Shown: positions 1 through 7,424 of the stretch, piece by piece
Position numbering within the stretch: position 1 is the first letter of the stretch
Layout of the letters: each line of letters opens with the position of its first letter
Assembly: GCF_030369635.1 (NCBI RefSeq)
Contig: NZ_CP128474.1
Coordinates: 3,038,001-3,102,000, forward strand
Source: Microbacterium arborescens
Lineage (GTDB): Bacteria; Actinomycetota; Actinomycetes; Actinomycetales; Microbacteriaceae
Length of the DNA: 64,000 bases
Direction: 5' to 3'
The notes under the pieces: model-generated
Database searches by the model: none
Seen by the model: only the letters and a program-made list of their open reading frames with translations
Told to the model about the DNA's origin: nothing
Position numbers and translations under genes: made by a program

Positions 1-1942
1 CGGCGTTGAACAGCACGAAGAAGTGGTCGTCGGAGATGTCCTCGCCACGACGATCGCGCTCGCGGATGCCGTCGCCGTTGAGGAAGACGCCGACCGCGCG
101 CCCGAACCCGGAGTCCCAGTCCTCGGGCTGCATCGCGGTGCCGTCGGGTCGCAGCCACATGATGTCGGGCACCGGAGCGCCCTCTTCGCGCCGCACCGGA
201 CGCCCGTCGAAGAACCGGCTGCGCCGGAACGTCGGGTGCAGCCGGCGCAGACGCGCGAGGGCTGCGGTGAACTCGATGAGCGGCTGGTCGACCTGATCCC
301 AATGGATCCACGTCAGCTCGTTGTCCTGCGCGTAACCGTTGTTGTTGCCCTGCTGCGTGCGACCGAGCTCATCACCGTGGCAGATCATCGGCACGCCCTG
401 GCTGAGGAGCAGCGTCGCGAGGAAGTTGCGCTGCTGGCGGGCACGCATCGTCAGGACGTGCGGGTCGTCGGTGGGTCCTTCGACGCCCATGTTGTAGGAG
501 CGGTTGTGCGACTCGCCGTCGTTGCCGTCCTCGCCGTTGGCGTCGTTGTGCTTCTCGTTGTACGACACGAGGTCGCGCAGGGTGAAGCCGTCGTGTGCCG
601 TGACGAAGTTGATGGATGCCACGGGCCAGCGGCCGTCGTGCTCGTAGAGGTCGGCCGAGCCGGTGAGACGCGAGGCGAACTCGCCGAGCGTCGAGGCCTC
701 GCCCCGCCAGAAGTCGCGGACCGTGTCGCGGTACTTGCCGTTCCACTCCGTCCACTGCGGCGGGAAGTTGCCGACCTGGTAGCCGCCGGGACCGATGTCC
801 CACGGCTCGGCGATGAGCTTGACCTGCGACACGATCGGATCCTGCTGCACGAGCTCGAAGAAGGCCGACAGCCGGTCGACGTCATAGAACTCTCGCGCGA
901 GGGTCGCGGCGAGGTCGAAGCGGAAGCCGTCGACATGCATCTCGGTCACCCAGTAGCGCAGCGAGTCCATGATCAGCTGCAGCGCGTGCGGGTTGCCGAC
1001 GTTCAGGCTGTTGCCGGTGCCGGTGTAGTCGGTGTAGTAACGCTTGTCGTCGTCTTCCAGGCGGTAGTAGGCCTCGTTGTCGATGCCGCGCATCGACAGG
1101 GTCGGCCCCATGTGGTTGCCCTCGGCGGTGTGGTTGTAGACGACGTCGAGGATGACCTCGATACCGGCCGCATGCAGCGCCTTGACCATCGCCTTGAACT
1201 CCTGCACCTGCTGACCATGGTCACCCGTGGCCGAGTAGGTGTTCTGGGGCGCGAAGAACGCGATGGTGTTGTAGCCCCAGTAGTTCGACAGCCCCTTCTC
1301 CTGCAGCGTGGAGTCGTTGACGAACTGGTGCACCGGCATCAGCTCGATCGCCGTGATTCCGATCTTCTTGAGGTGCTCGATGACGGCAGGGTGCGCGAGC
1401 CCGGCGTACGTTCCGCGGATGTCCTCGGGGATGTCGGGATGCAGCTGGGTCAGGCCCTTGACGTGCGCCTCGTAGATCACGCTCTCGGCGTACGGGATCT
1501 TCGGCTGACGGTCGCCCGCCCAGTCGAAGAACGGGTTGACGACGACACCCTTCATCATGTGCGCGGCCGAGTCCTCGTCGTTGAACGAGTCGGGCTCGCC
1601 GAAGTTGTAGCCGAAGACCGGCTGCCCCCAATCGATCTGACCCTCGACGGCCTTGGCGTACGGGTCGAGCAGCAGCTTGCTCGGGTTGAACCGCTTGCCG
1701 TCGGCCGGGTCGTTCGGACCATGCACGCGATATCCGTAGCGCTGACCCGGCTGCACGTTGGGCAGATAGGCGTGCCAGACGAAGGCGTCGACGTCACGCA
1801 GCTCGACGCACGTCTCGGTGCCGTCCTCATCGAAGAGGCACAGCTCCACCTTGTCGGCTCCTTCGCTGAAGAGAGCGAAGTTCGTTCCGTTACCGTCGTA
1901 CGTCGCTCCGAGCGGATACGCGGAACCCGGCCATGCCTGCAT
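1..1942 (-). CDS. glgX: Glycogen debranching enzyme GlgX, 3' end cut by window edge
   Basis: Cytoplasmic GH13 enzyme that hydrolyses alpha-1,6 branches of glycogen limit dextrin. About 647 codons are visible from ATG 1942 to the window edge with no stop, so only the end of the C-terminal beta domain is missing. The N-terminal CBM48-like module starts [17 protein letters not shown]. The barrel then shows [17 protein letters not shown] (nucleophile Asp), IAEPWD (acid/base Glu) and TAHDGFTL, followed by the [13 protein letters not shown] loop typical of GlgX. GGGGAG lies just upstream of the ATG. It is monocistronic as far as visible; mak and the treS-like gene elsewhere in the window serve related alpha-glucan metabolism. 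Confidence 0.95.
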   Translation of the reverse strand, partial: MQAWPGSAYPLGATYDGNGTNFALFSEGADKVELCLFDEDGTETCVELRDVDAFVWHAYLPNVQPGQRYGYRVHGPNDPADGKRFNPSKLLLDPYAKAVEGQIDWGQPVFGYNFGEPDSFNDEDSAAHMMKGVVVNPFFDWAGDRQPKIPYAESVIYEAHVKGLTQLHPDIPEDIRGTYAGLAHPAVIEHLKKIGITAIELMPVHQFVNDSTLQEKGLSNYWGYNTIAFFAPQNTYSATGDHGQQVQEFKAMVKALHAAGIEVILDVVYNHTAEGNHMGPTLSMRGIDNEAYYRLEDDDKRYYTDYTGTGNSLNVGNPHALQLIMDSLRYWVTEMHVDGFRFDLAATLAREFYDVDRLSAFFELVQQDPIVSQVKLIAEPWDIGPGGYQVGNFPPQWTEWNGKYRDTVRDFWRGEASTLGEFASRLTGSADLYEHDGRWPVASINFVTAHDGFTLRDLVSYNEKHNDANGEDGNDGESHNRSYNMGVEGPTDDPHVLTMRARQQRNFLATLLLSQGVPMICHGDELGRTQQGNNNGYAQDNELTWIHWDQVDQPLIEFTAALARLRRLHPTFRRSRFFDGRPVRREEGAPVPDIMWLRPDGTAMQPEDWDSGFGRAVGVFLNGDGIRERDRRGEDISDDHFFVLFNA

Positions 1943-2099
1943 GTGTTCTCCCCTGTTCGTGAGGCTCACACTACTCAGCCGGAATCACACGACCCGGTGC
2001 CCTTGACAAGTGCGCACATCCGGTCGACTCGCCCACAAGATGCGGATGCACGGGGCTTCGGATCCGCAGACCCTGGCGAGTGGAACGTCCCGCTGGGGG

Positions 2100-2699
2100 T
2101 CAGCGCTCGCCGCGGTCGGTGCCGAAGAACAAGGGGTCGGAGGGAGATTCCCGGTCGGGGAGATACCCCTCAGACAGGGGGCCCTTGCCGAACAGCATCC
2201 GGCTGAGCTCGAACTTGTCGCCGGGCTTGCACGGCGACGTGGCGGTGACGACGACGTTCCCGTTGTCGACCAGCGTCACCGTCAGCAGGGAGTAGACGCC
2301 CTGCTCGCGGACGATCACGTCCGTAGACGCGACCTCGCCCGAATCGAGATCGATGCCGTCGATCTCGAAGCCTTCGGACACCAGGTGCTGCGCGACGGCC
2401 TCGCGCTTGCCGGAGACCCCTGCCGGGTCGATCGTGGTCGTGCGCGTCAGGTCGAACTTCCAGCCGTCGCCGCACCCGACACCGGATGGCGTCATCCCGT
2501 ACGTCCGCACCTCCCACGGCCCGTCATTGATGACGGCCAGCACGCCGTTAGTCGTCTCGCGGAAATCGAAGTAGAGGCTCTCCGCCTCCTGGTACAGCTC
2601 GTCGCCCGTCGGTTGCGCCACTGTCGCTTCACATCCCGTCAGGACGATGGCCGCCGCGGCAACCATCGTCGCTCCGACCAGTTTTTTCCGCCAGATCAC
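2100..2699 (-). CDS. Lipoprotein near ESX-type cluster
   Basis: A 199-residue protein with a lipoprotein signal: basic n-region (MIWRKKL), hydrophobic stretch and lipobox LTGC at about residues 20-23, so it should be diacylated and held on the outer face of the membrane. The mature part has two further cysteines (VGCGDGW and TSPCKPGD) that could form a disulfide, and beta-rich text such as SLLTVTLVDNGNVVVT. It starts with GTG preceded by GAGG. A strong terminator (2773-2814) separates it from the WXG100-like gene upstream, so it probably has its own promoter. The two-cysteine layout resembles the lipoprotein array at 56844-59653, but identity is low. Function unknown. Confidence 0.85.
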   Translation of the reverse strand: MIWRKKLVGATMVAAAAIVLTGCEATVAQPTGDELYQEAESLYFDFRETTNGVLAVINDGPWEVRTYGMTPSGVGCGDGWKFDLTRTTTIDPAGVSGKREAVAQHLVSEGFEIDGIDLDSGEVASTDVIVREQGVYSLLTVTLVDNGNVVVTATSPCKPGDKFELSRMLFGKGPLSEGYLPDRESPSDPLFFGTDRGER

Positions 2700-2772
2700 T
2701 GCAGCACCTCGCCATTGGCCACGATGTTGTCAATGTGTCGGCCGTGCTCGGACCTCCCCTATCGCCGATCAC

Positions 2773-2814
2773 TCAGCGGTGCGGATCCGGGCACATCCGC
2801 ACCCGCACCGCTGA
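2773..2814. terminator. Hairpin terminator after WXG100-like copy A
   Basis: Perfect 12-bp inverted repeat TCAGCGGTGCGG (2773-2784) / CCGCACCGCTGA (2803-2814) with an 18-nt loop, 15 nt downstream of the stop codon of the WXG100-like gene. There is no clear U tract, which is usual for high-GC actinobacterial terminators. Confidence 0.75.
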
Positions 2815-2828
2815 AGGTCGAACCGGCG

Positions 2829-3116
2829 TCAGCTGCCGGCGAGCTGCTGGTCGAGGTCCTGGATCGCGCGCATCATGCCCAGCAGCGACTCGGACATGTC
2901 GTTGATGCCATCGACCGCGTTCTTCAGACCCGTCGTCAGCTCCGAGTAGCCCTCACCGAACTTGCCCGACGCGTGCTGCGTCTTGAAGTCGTCGCCCAGC
3001 AGCGTGTCCACCTGCGACTTCAGGGTGTCCAGCTGACCCTGAATGTCATCACGAGCCTGCGCCAGCGAACTCGCAACCTGCTCCATCTCGCCATAAGACG
3101 CACCGAAATCAGCCAT
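2829..3116 (-). CDS. WXG100-like ESX protein, copy A
   Basis: A 95-residue helical protein starting MADFGASYGEMEQ, with strong ribosome site AGGAGGG before ATG 3116. It has the length and helix-turn-helix hairpin pattern of WXG100 proteins secreted by type VII systems, with the family's downstream phenylalanine and small-residue pattern (ASGKFGEGYSELTTG). The W-x-G turn itself is replaced by GDDF. The mature protein is identical to that encoded at 6912-7199, and the two genes sit in a 391-bp near-perfect direct repeat. It is the last gene of the 7199 to 2829 run and is followed by a terminator. It probably dimerises with, or chaperones, an ESX substrate of the same cluster. Confidence 0.85.
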   Translation of the reverse strand: MADFGASYGEMEQVASSLAQARDDIQGQLDTLKSQVDTLLGDDFKTQHASGKFGEGYSELTTGLKNAVDGINDMSESLLGMMRAIQDLDQQLAGS

Positions 3117-3199
3117 GACGGCCCTCCTGAAAGTAGATGTCCCGACCCCCCTCCGGAGCCGACACCCAAAACCTATCGGCACCGATCACCCGAGGTCGA

Positions 3200-3215
3200 T
3201 GGGGAGAACTCCCCA
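3200..3215. promoter_or_regulatory. Palindrome upstream of WXG100-like copy A
   Basis: Perfect inverted repeat TGGGGAG-AA-CTCCCCA, 84 bp upstream of the start codon, present identically upstream of copy B. Likely an operator; the binding protein is unknown. Confidence 0.4.
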
Positions 3216-3293
3216 CCCGGTTGAACCGACCGGACATCGGAGCACCGACTCGCAGACACCGTTCGGGTCTCGCGCAGGATGCCGCGCTGGCGA

Positions 3294-4058
3294 TCAGGCT
3301 TTGCGCGGGGCGAAGCGCGCGCCGAGCATACCGGGCGGTGTCTGCCGGGCCTCGGCGGCCACGGACTCCGGGATGCGGCCGGCGGTCTCGAGCTCATCGA
3401 TGGCGTCGCCGATGTCGGCCAGGATGCGGGCGCGGGTGTCGTCGTCGAGCGCCGACACGGCGGCTGCCAGCTGATCCACCGTTCGCTTCCAGCGCTCCGA
3501 TCCGTCGGTCGGCTTCCGCCGGAAGACCGCGAAGTACAGCGCACCCACGACGAGATCGAGCATGATGAACCCCAACCCCCAGGCACCTGTCGCCTGGCTC
3601 TGGAGCACGGCAAGTATCGACACGACCGACGCGGCACCGGCAGCCAGCACATGAACCCATCCGATCGCGTGCGCGGACCCGGCGTCGACACGACCGGCAT
3701 CACGACCGCTTGTCACGAGGCCGGCGCCGGCGACGACTGCGCCGGCCGCGAAGGCGATCCCCGCGGCGCCGACAGCCGCTGCATCCGCTCGTCCGAACAC
3801 CCAGCCGAGCAACATCGCGGCGCCGACGACGGGTGCGCCGAGCCCGACGAGGTTCCAGACCAGCAGAAGCACCGCCACCACCGGGTTCCGCCCGGACTGG
3901 GCGGCGAGCTCGCGAAAGACCGTCGTCGGCGCGAACAGAGCGATGACCCGTCGCACCGCGGGCGCTTCCTGCCACGCACGCGCCTCGAGACGCCACCAGT
4001 CGATCGGCTCCCACGTGCGCCGCGTGGCCGCGTACCGCGCCGCCGGACCCGTCGTCAC
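3294..4058 (-). CDS. Membrane protein of the ESX-type cluster
   Basis: A 254-residue protein. GTG 4058 overlaps the upstream stop as GTGA, which decides the start. After a soluble N-terminal part of about 65 residues there are roughly four hydrophobic segments (around VVAVLLLVWNLVGLG, AAGIAFAAGAVVAGAGL, VHVLAAGAASVVSILAVL and GFIMLDLVVGALYFAVF), then a charged cytoplasmic tail of about 90 residues containing DDDTRARILADIGDAIDELE. It belongs to a tightly packed run with the two preceding soluble proteins. I do not recognise the family; it may be an accessory membrane component for the neighbouring secreted proteins. Confidence 0.8.
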   Translation of the reverse strand: MTTGPAARYAATRRTWEPIDWWRLEARAWQEAPAVRRVIALFAPTTVFRELAAQSGRNPVVAVLLLVWNLVGLGAPVVGAAMLLGWVFGRADAAAVGAAGIAFAAGAVVAGAGLVTSGRDAGRVDAGSAHAIGWVHVLAAGAASVVSILAVLQSQATGAWGLGFIMLDLVVGALYFAVFRRKPTDGSERWKRTVDQLAAAVSALDDDTRARILADIGDAIDELETAGRIPESVAAEARQTPPGMLGARFAPRKA

Positions 4059-4684
4059 GATGCCCACTCCGGCCAGCTTCGCCCCTCGAGATCGGGGGGC
4101 GAAGCGAGTCTTTCCGGCTCGAACGCCGCAGACCGTGCGCCGTCGACACCCTCGATGCGCACAGTCGAGAGGAACACCTCGGTCAACGCGGCCGTCGCCG
4201 TCACCGCGGGAGCCGCGACCGGGGTGATGTCGACACGAATCCCGCGACCGGGCGGCACGAAGAGCCAGCGCACCGCCCCGAGTGCGGGGTCCGCGCTCAC
4301 CAGAACGGTCGACGATGCTCCCCGCCCGATGGGAAGCTCGGGGGTCACGCGAACCTGGGGAGGCAGAAGGGCGGCGGGACGGACGAAGGCCTCGACCTCC
4401 TGCGGTGTCGGCTCGAGGTCGCTGACGGCAACGCGCACCGCGGTCCAGACCCGCCACGACGGTACGTACAGCAGCACGCCGGCCGCCCCCTCGCCCGAGA
4501 TCTTCGCCTGTGCGCGCGCCGCGAACTCGACGGCGAGATCTGATCGCACGGCGTCGGCGCCGTGTCTGCTCGCGGTGTCGGCAACGGCCCCGCGAGCCCA
4601 GTCCCAGCGTGCGGCGTCATCCATCTCGTCGCTGGGCAACGCGACGACGAATTCCGGATCGTCGACGTGGCGGATGGCGATCAT
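4055..4684 (-). CDS. Soluble protein of the ESX-type cluster
   Basis: A 209-residue protein without signal peptide or membrane segment. ATG 4684 overlaps the upstream stop as ATGA, and its own stop overlaps the next gene as GTGA, so the three genes are translationally coupled. The second half resembles that of its upstream neighbour (a hydrophobic strand, then a P-G-x-G-R turn, then a beta strand and a closing amphipathic helix), suggesting an old duplication. No catalytic motif was recognised. Its position suggests a cytoplasmic accessory of the ESX-type cluster. Confidence 0.8.
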   Translation of the reverse strand: MIAIRHVDDPEFVVALPSDEMDDAARWDWARGAVADTASRHGADAVRSDLAVEFAARAQAKISGEGAAGVLLYVPSWRVWTAVRVAVSDLEPTPQEVEAFVRPAALLPPQVRVTPELPIGRGASSTVLVSADPALGAVRWLFVPPGRGIRVDITPVAAPAVTATAALTEVFLSTVRIEGVDGARSAAFEPERLASPPDLEGRSWPEWAS

Positions 4685-5298
4685 GAGCGAACCCACGCGA
4701 ACGTGGCGACCGATGCGTCGATCATGTCGACCCAGTCTGCGATGCGCGCATCGGTCTCCGAGTCGCGTTCGACCGGCTGCACGATCGTGGCCGTCAGTTG
4801 AAGCGCACTCGATCTTCCGGTGCCCGGGATCGGCGTGATGTAGACGAGCGTCCGCGTATCGGCCTCATCGCCATCGATCCGTGCCCGCTTGCGGTGCTCC
4901 CACCGAAGAAAATGGCGGCTCCCGCCGAGAGGTCGCGCGCCGTGGTGCTCGATCGCCTCGGCCACGCGCGCATCGAGCGGAGCCGATGGTGAAGAGCGCT
5001 GCAACGAGCCGAGGATCGTGACAGGTGCCAGCAGACCGGTGGGAGTGTCGGATCCCGGCATGATCATGAACCGCGCCCCCTGCGCGCGGGCCGAGGAGAA
5101 CGCCTCGGTGACGAGGGGGCCCAACCGAGCGAACAGAACGGGCTGGTGGGCGGCCATGAGTCGCTCGCGCGCGCGGGCGACGAGCTGCTGCTCGACCTCC
5201 GGCGCCATTTCATGCAACTCCCACCCCGGCGGCCCCATCATGCGGAACGCGGGGATAGACGCCACGCGGCCGAGCATCTCGTCGCGCAACGACATCAT
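4681..5298 (-). CDS. Soluble protein of the ESX-type cluster, possible paralogue of next gene
   Basis: A 205-residue protein, first ATG 5298 (a second ATG follows immediately). It begins with a short helical region and the text MMGPPGWELHEMAPEVEQQL, then alternating strands and helices, including LVYITPIPGTGRSSALQLTA and a final helix ending TFAWVRS. No signal peptide or cysteine pattern. It lies 43 bp after the 414-residue effector gene and overlaps the next gene by 4 bp. The fold appears shared with the 209-residue neighbour. A role as chaperone or specificity factor for the effector is only an inference from position. Confidence 0.8.
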   Translation of the reverse strand: MMSLRDEMLGRVASIPAFRMMGPPGWELHEMAPEVEQQLVARARERLMAAHQPVLFARLGPLVTEAFSSARAQGARFMIMPGSDTPTGLLAPVTILGSLQRSSPSAPLDARVAEAIEHHGARPLGGSRHFLRWEHRKRARIDGDEADTRTLVYITPIPGTGRSSALQLTATIVQPVERDSETDARIADWVDMIDASVATFAWVRS

Positions 5299-5341
5299 GA
5301 GATCACCCTGCCACAGCCGAGCGGCATCGTTCCGGCTGGAC

Positions 5342-6586
5342 TCACCACCGAAGATCCGCGAGGTTCAGGAACGAGCCGGCGCCGACGTCGATGATGTTCT
5401 CGCCGTAGCTGAAGATGTTGGCGACGCTGCCGACGAAGGTCCCCGCCGCATCCGTCGCGTAGGCGGCCTGCTGCGGCATCGTGCCGAGCTCGCCGACGAC
5501 CCGCCACATATCGTTGTCGAAACCGGTCACGAGGTCCGACATGAACTCGAAGCTGTTGCCGCCGAGCGACAGGAAGCCCGCACCGCTGCCCCCCAGTCCG
5601 CGCATGTTCGACACGAAGTCGGGGAGACCGCTGCTCAGACTCAGACTCCACCGCGCGGCGTCGTCGGCGACCGACAGGCCGCCACGTGACAGCCCCGTCC
5701 ACGCGCGCATGCCCGACCCGATGCCACCGGATGCGAACTCGCCCAGGGCACCGAACGGGAAGACACCGAGGATCGCGAGGCCGACCTCGACCGGACCGGC
5801 GTCGCCACGGGTCGCCTGGTAGATGGTCAGCACGAGCGAGAGCACCCCGACAGCGAGGGCGAGCATGGCGACGATCGGTCCGCCCACGACGAGCGCCAGC
5901 ACCGCGAGGACCATGCCTGCGATCGCGAGAACGTCGAGGACAAACGACACGAGACCGTCGAGGTTGTCCCAGAACGAGTCCTGCACGCCATCTTGCGTGG
6001 CACTGCGGATTCCCGACACGGCGGTCTCGAAGGCCGATTCCCACGCGTCGTAGTCGGAATCGAACGCCTCGCCCGCCGCCTCCCAGAGGTCGTATGCGGC
6101 GTTGCGGGCCGCAAGCGCGTCGGCGGCGTCTTCGTCGGCCCGCTGCTGCGCGGCGTCCGACTCGCCCGGGTCGAGGGAAGGCGTGGAGTTCGTCTGATTC
6201 ACCCGCGCGTTCTCCGCCTCGACGGCTTGCTCGCGCCGCAATTGCAGGGTGGCCCACGCCTGGTCCGCCGCGGGCACGCTCGACTGCATCCGCCCCTGGA
6301 CATCGCCCAGCGCTGTACCGTATTCGCGGATGTAGGGGCCCACCGCCACATACAGGTCGGCAGCACGTCCCAACTCGCGATAGACCTCTTCGCCGGCCTC
6401 GCGCAGCTTGTCGATCGCCGAGCCCTCCATGTCGGCACCGTCGGCCACGAGGCGATCGAGCAGCGCCGCCGCGTCCGCCATCGCGTTGCCCAGGTTCACG
6501 ACCTGAGTGCCGCGGGAGCTGATCAACCCGGCGTTGCCGACGACGTCCTCGACCGGTCGACCGCGTGGTGACTCATGCGTAGCCAT
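5342..6586 (-). CDS. Putative ESX-secreted effector, 414 aa
   Basis: The N-terminal ~200 residues are helical and rich in Ala and Glu, like WXG/LXG targeting domains (MADAAALLDRLVADGADMEG, then AFDSDYDAWESAFE). The middle has a long hydrophobic block (residues ~215-285, including FVLDVLAIAGMVLAVLALV). The C-terminal part is glycine-rich (GLGGSGAGFLSLGGNSF) and ends FLNLADLRW. This order (helical leader, hydrophobic centre, variable tail) is that of polymorphic effectors exported by type VII systems. It follows the small helical gene by 9 bp. No enzymatic motif was recognised, so toxin activity is not shown. Confidence 0.75.
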   Translation of the reverse strand: MATHESPRGRPVEDVVGNAGLISSRGTQVVNLGNAMADAAALLDRLVADGADMEGSAIDKLREAGEEVYRELGRAADLYVAVGPYIREYGTALGDVQGRMQSSVPAADQAWATLQLRREQAVEAENARVNQTNSTPSLDPGESDAAQQRADEDAADALAARNAAYDLWEAAGEAFDSDYDAWESAFETAVSGIRSATQDGVQDSFWDNLDGLVSFVLDVLAIAGMVLAVLALVVGGPIVAMLALAVGVLSLVLTIYQATRGDAGPVEVGLAILGVFPFGALGEFASGGIGSGMRAWTGLSRGGLSVADDAARWSLSLSSGLPDFVSNMRGLGGSGAGFLSLGGNSFEFMSDLVTGFDNDMWRVVGELGTMPQQAAYATDAAGTFVGSVANIFSYGENIIDVGAGSFLNLADLRW

Positions 6587-6595
6587 CTGTCTGCC

Positions 6596-6904
6596 CTACC
6601 CGGTTTCCTGCATCTGCGCGGCCAACTGAGCGGCCGACTCGAGGTCGAAGTCCCCGAACCCTTCGAGGACCGTCTTCGCACGGTTGATCACCGACTCCAG
6701 CCCTTCGTTGAGCTTGCCGCGGCGATCGTCCCACTGGCTCTCGAACGTGTTCGCTTCGTCGCGGAGCTCTCCACGATCGTACGGACGACCGATATCGTCG
6801 GCGAGATCGCTCGCCCGCGCCGAAGCGTTGTCGAACTCCGTCTGAGTCGCCAGCAGGTTGGTGTAGAGCGCTCCGATCTCGTCGTACGACAGCCGAACGG
6901 ACAT
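6596..6904 (-). CDS. Small helical WXG100-like partner protein
   Basis: A 102-residue all-helical acidic protein beginning MSVRLSYDEIGALYTNL. It has the size of an ESX partner and a helical hairpin with the turn near ESQWDDRRGKLNEG, where a tryptophan sits at roughly the WXG position. It lies 7 bp downstream of WXG100-like copy B and 9 bp upstream of the putative effector gene, so it is probably co-secreted with, or a chaperone for, the effector. Confidence 0.7.
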   Translation of the reverse strand: MSVRLSYDEIGALYTNLLATQTEFDNASARASDLADDIGRPYDRGELRDEANTFESQWDDRRGKLNEGLESVINRAKTVLEGFGDFDLESAAQLAAQMQETG

Positions 6905-6911
6905 CGTCGGG

Positions 6912-7199
6912 TCAGCTGCCCGCGAGCTGCTGGTCGAGGTCCTGGATCGCGCGCATCATGCCCAGCAGCGACTCGGACATGTCGTTGATGCCATCGACCG
7001 CGTTCTTCAGACCCGTCGTCAGCTCCGAGTAGCCCTCACCGAACTTGCCCGACGCGTGCTGCGTCTTGAAGTCGTCGCCCAGCAGCGTGTCCACCTGCGA
7101 CTTCAGGGTGTCCAGCTGACCCTGAATGTCATCACGAGCCTGCGCCAGCGAACTCGCAACCTGCTCCATCTCGCCATAAGACGCACCGAAATCAGCCAT
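6912..7199 (-). CDS. WXG100-like ESX protein, copy B
   Basis: Encodes the same 95-residue protein as 2829-3116, from ATG 7199 with AGGAGGG upstream. It is the first gene of the minus-strand run ending at 2829. The W-x-G turn is replaced by GDDF as in copy A. Having the same product at both ends of one cluster may set stoichiometry or serve different partners. Confidence 0.85.
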   Translation of the reverse strand: MADFGASYGEMEQVASSLAQARDDIQGQLDTLKSQVDTLLGDDFKTQHASGKFGEGYSELTTGLKNAVDGINDMSESLLGMMRAIQDLDQQLAGS

Positions 7200-7282
7200 G
7201 ACGGCCCTCCTGAAAGTAGATGTCCCGACCCCCCTCCGGAGCCGACACCCAAAACCTACCGGCACCGATCACGCCAGGTCGA

Positions 7283-7298
7283 TGGGGAGAACTCCCCA
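7283..7298. promoter_or_regulatory. Palindrome upstream of WXG100-like copy B
   Basis: TGGGGAG-AA-CTCCCCA, identical to the site at 3200-3215 and at the same distance from the start codon. Candidate operator of the cluster. Confidence 0.4.
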
Positions 7299-7408
7299 CC
7301 CTGTCGCACCCGTCAGACACCGGCGACCCGACTCTCACACGCCGTCCGGGTCTTTGGATCGGGCGCGGTGGATGGTCGGGGCGCAATGTCGGAGGCCTGT
7401 GGCAACAT

Positions 7409-7424
7409 TAGAACATGTATTCGA
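7409..7424 (+). promoter_or_regulatory. SOS-box-like sequence at the DUF222/HNH start
   Basis: TAGAAC-ATGT-ATTCGA matches the actinobacterial LexA consensus TCGAAC-N4-GTTCGA at 10 of 12 defined positions and contains the start codon of the following gene. The -10-like CAACAT (7403-7408) is six bases before that ATG. Confidence 0.45.

Larger units (their letters stand above)
2828..3218. repeat. 391-bp direct repeat, copy A
   Basis: Covers the complete WXG100-like gene and about 100 bp upstream. It matches 6911-7301 with an offset of 4083 bp; I count about four mismatches by eye. The upstream part includes the palindrome TGGGGAGAACTCCCCA at 3200-3215, conserved in both copies. Confidence 0.95.
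6911..7301. repeat. 391-bp direct repeat, copy B
   Basis: Partner of 2828-3218, covering the WXG100-like gene and its upstream region. Sequence similarity ends abruptly at both sides. Confidence 0.95.

Noticed and set aside
23..2206. Long plus-strand open frame opposite glgX
   Set aside because: The minus strand encodes a clear GlgX with all catalytic motifs; the plus-strand frame is the usual antisense shadow in GC-rich DNA.
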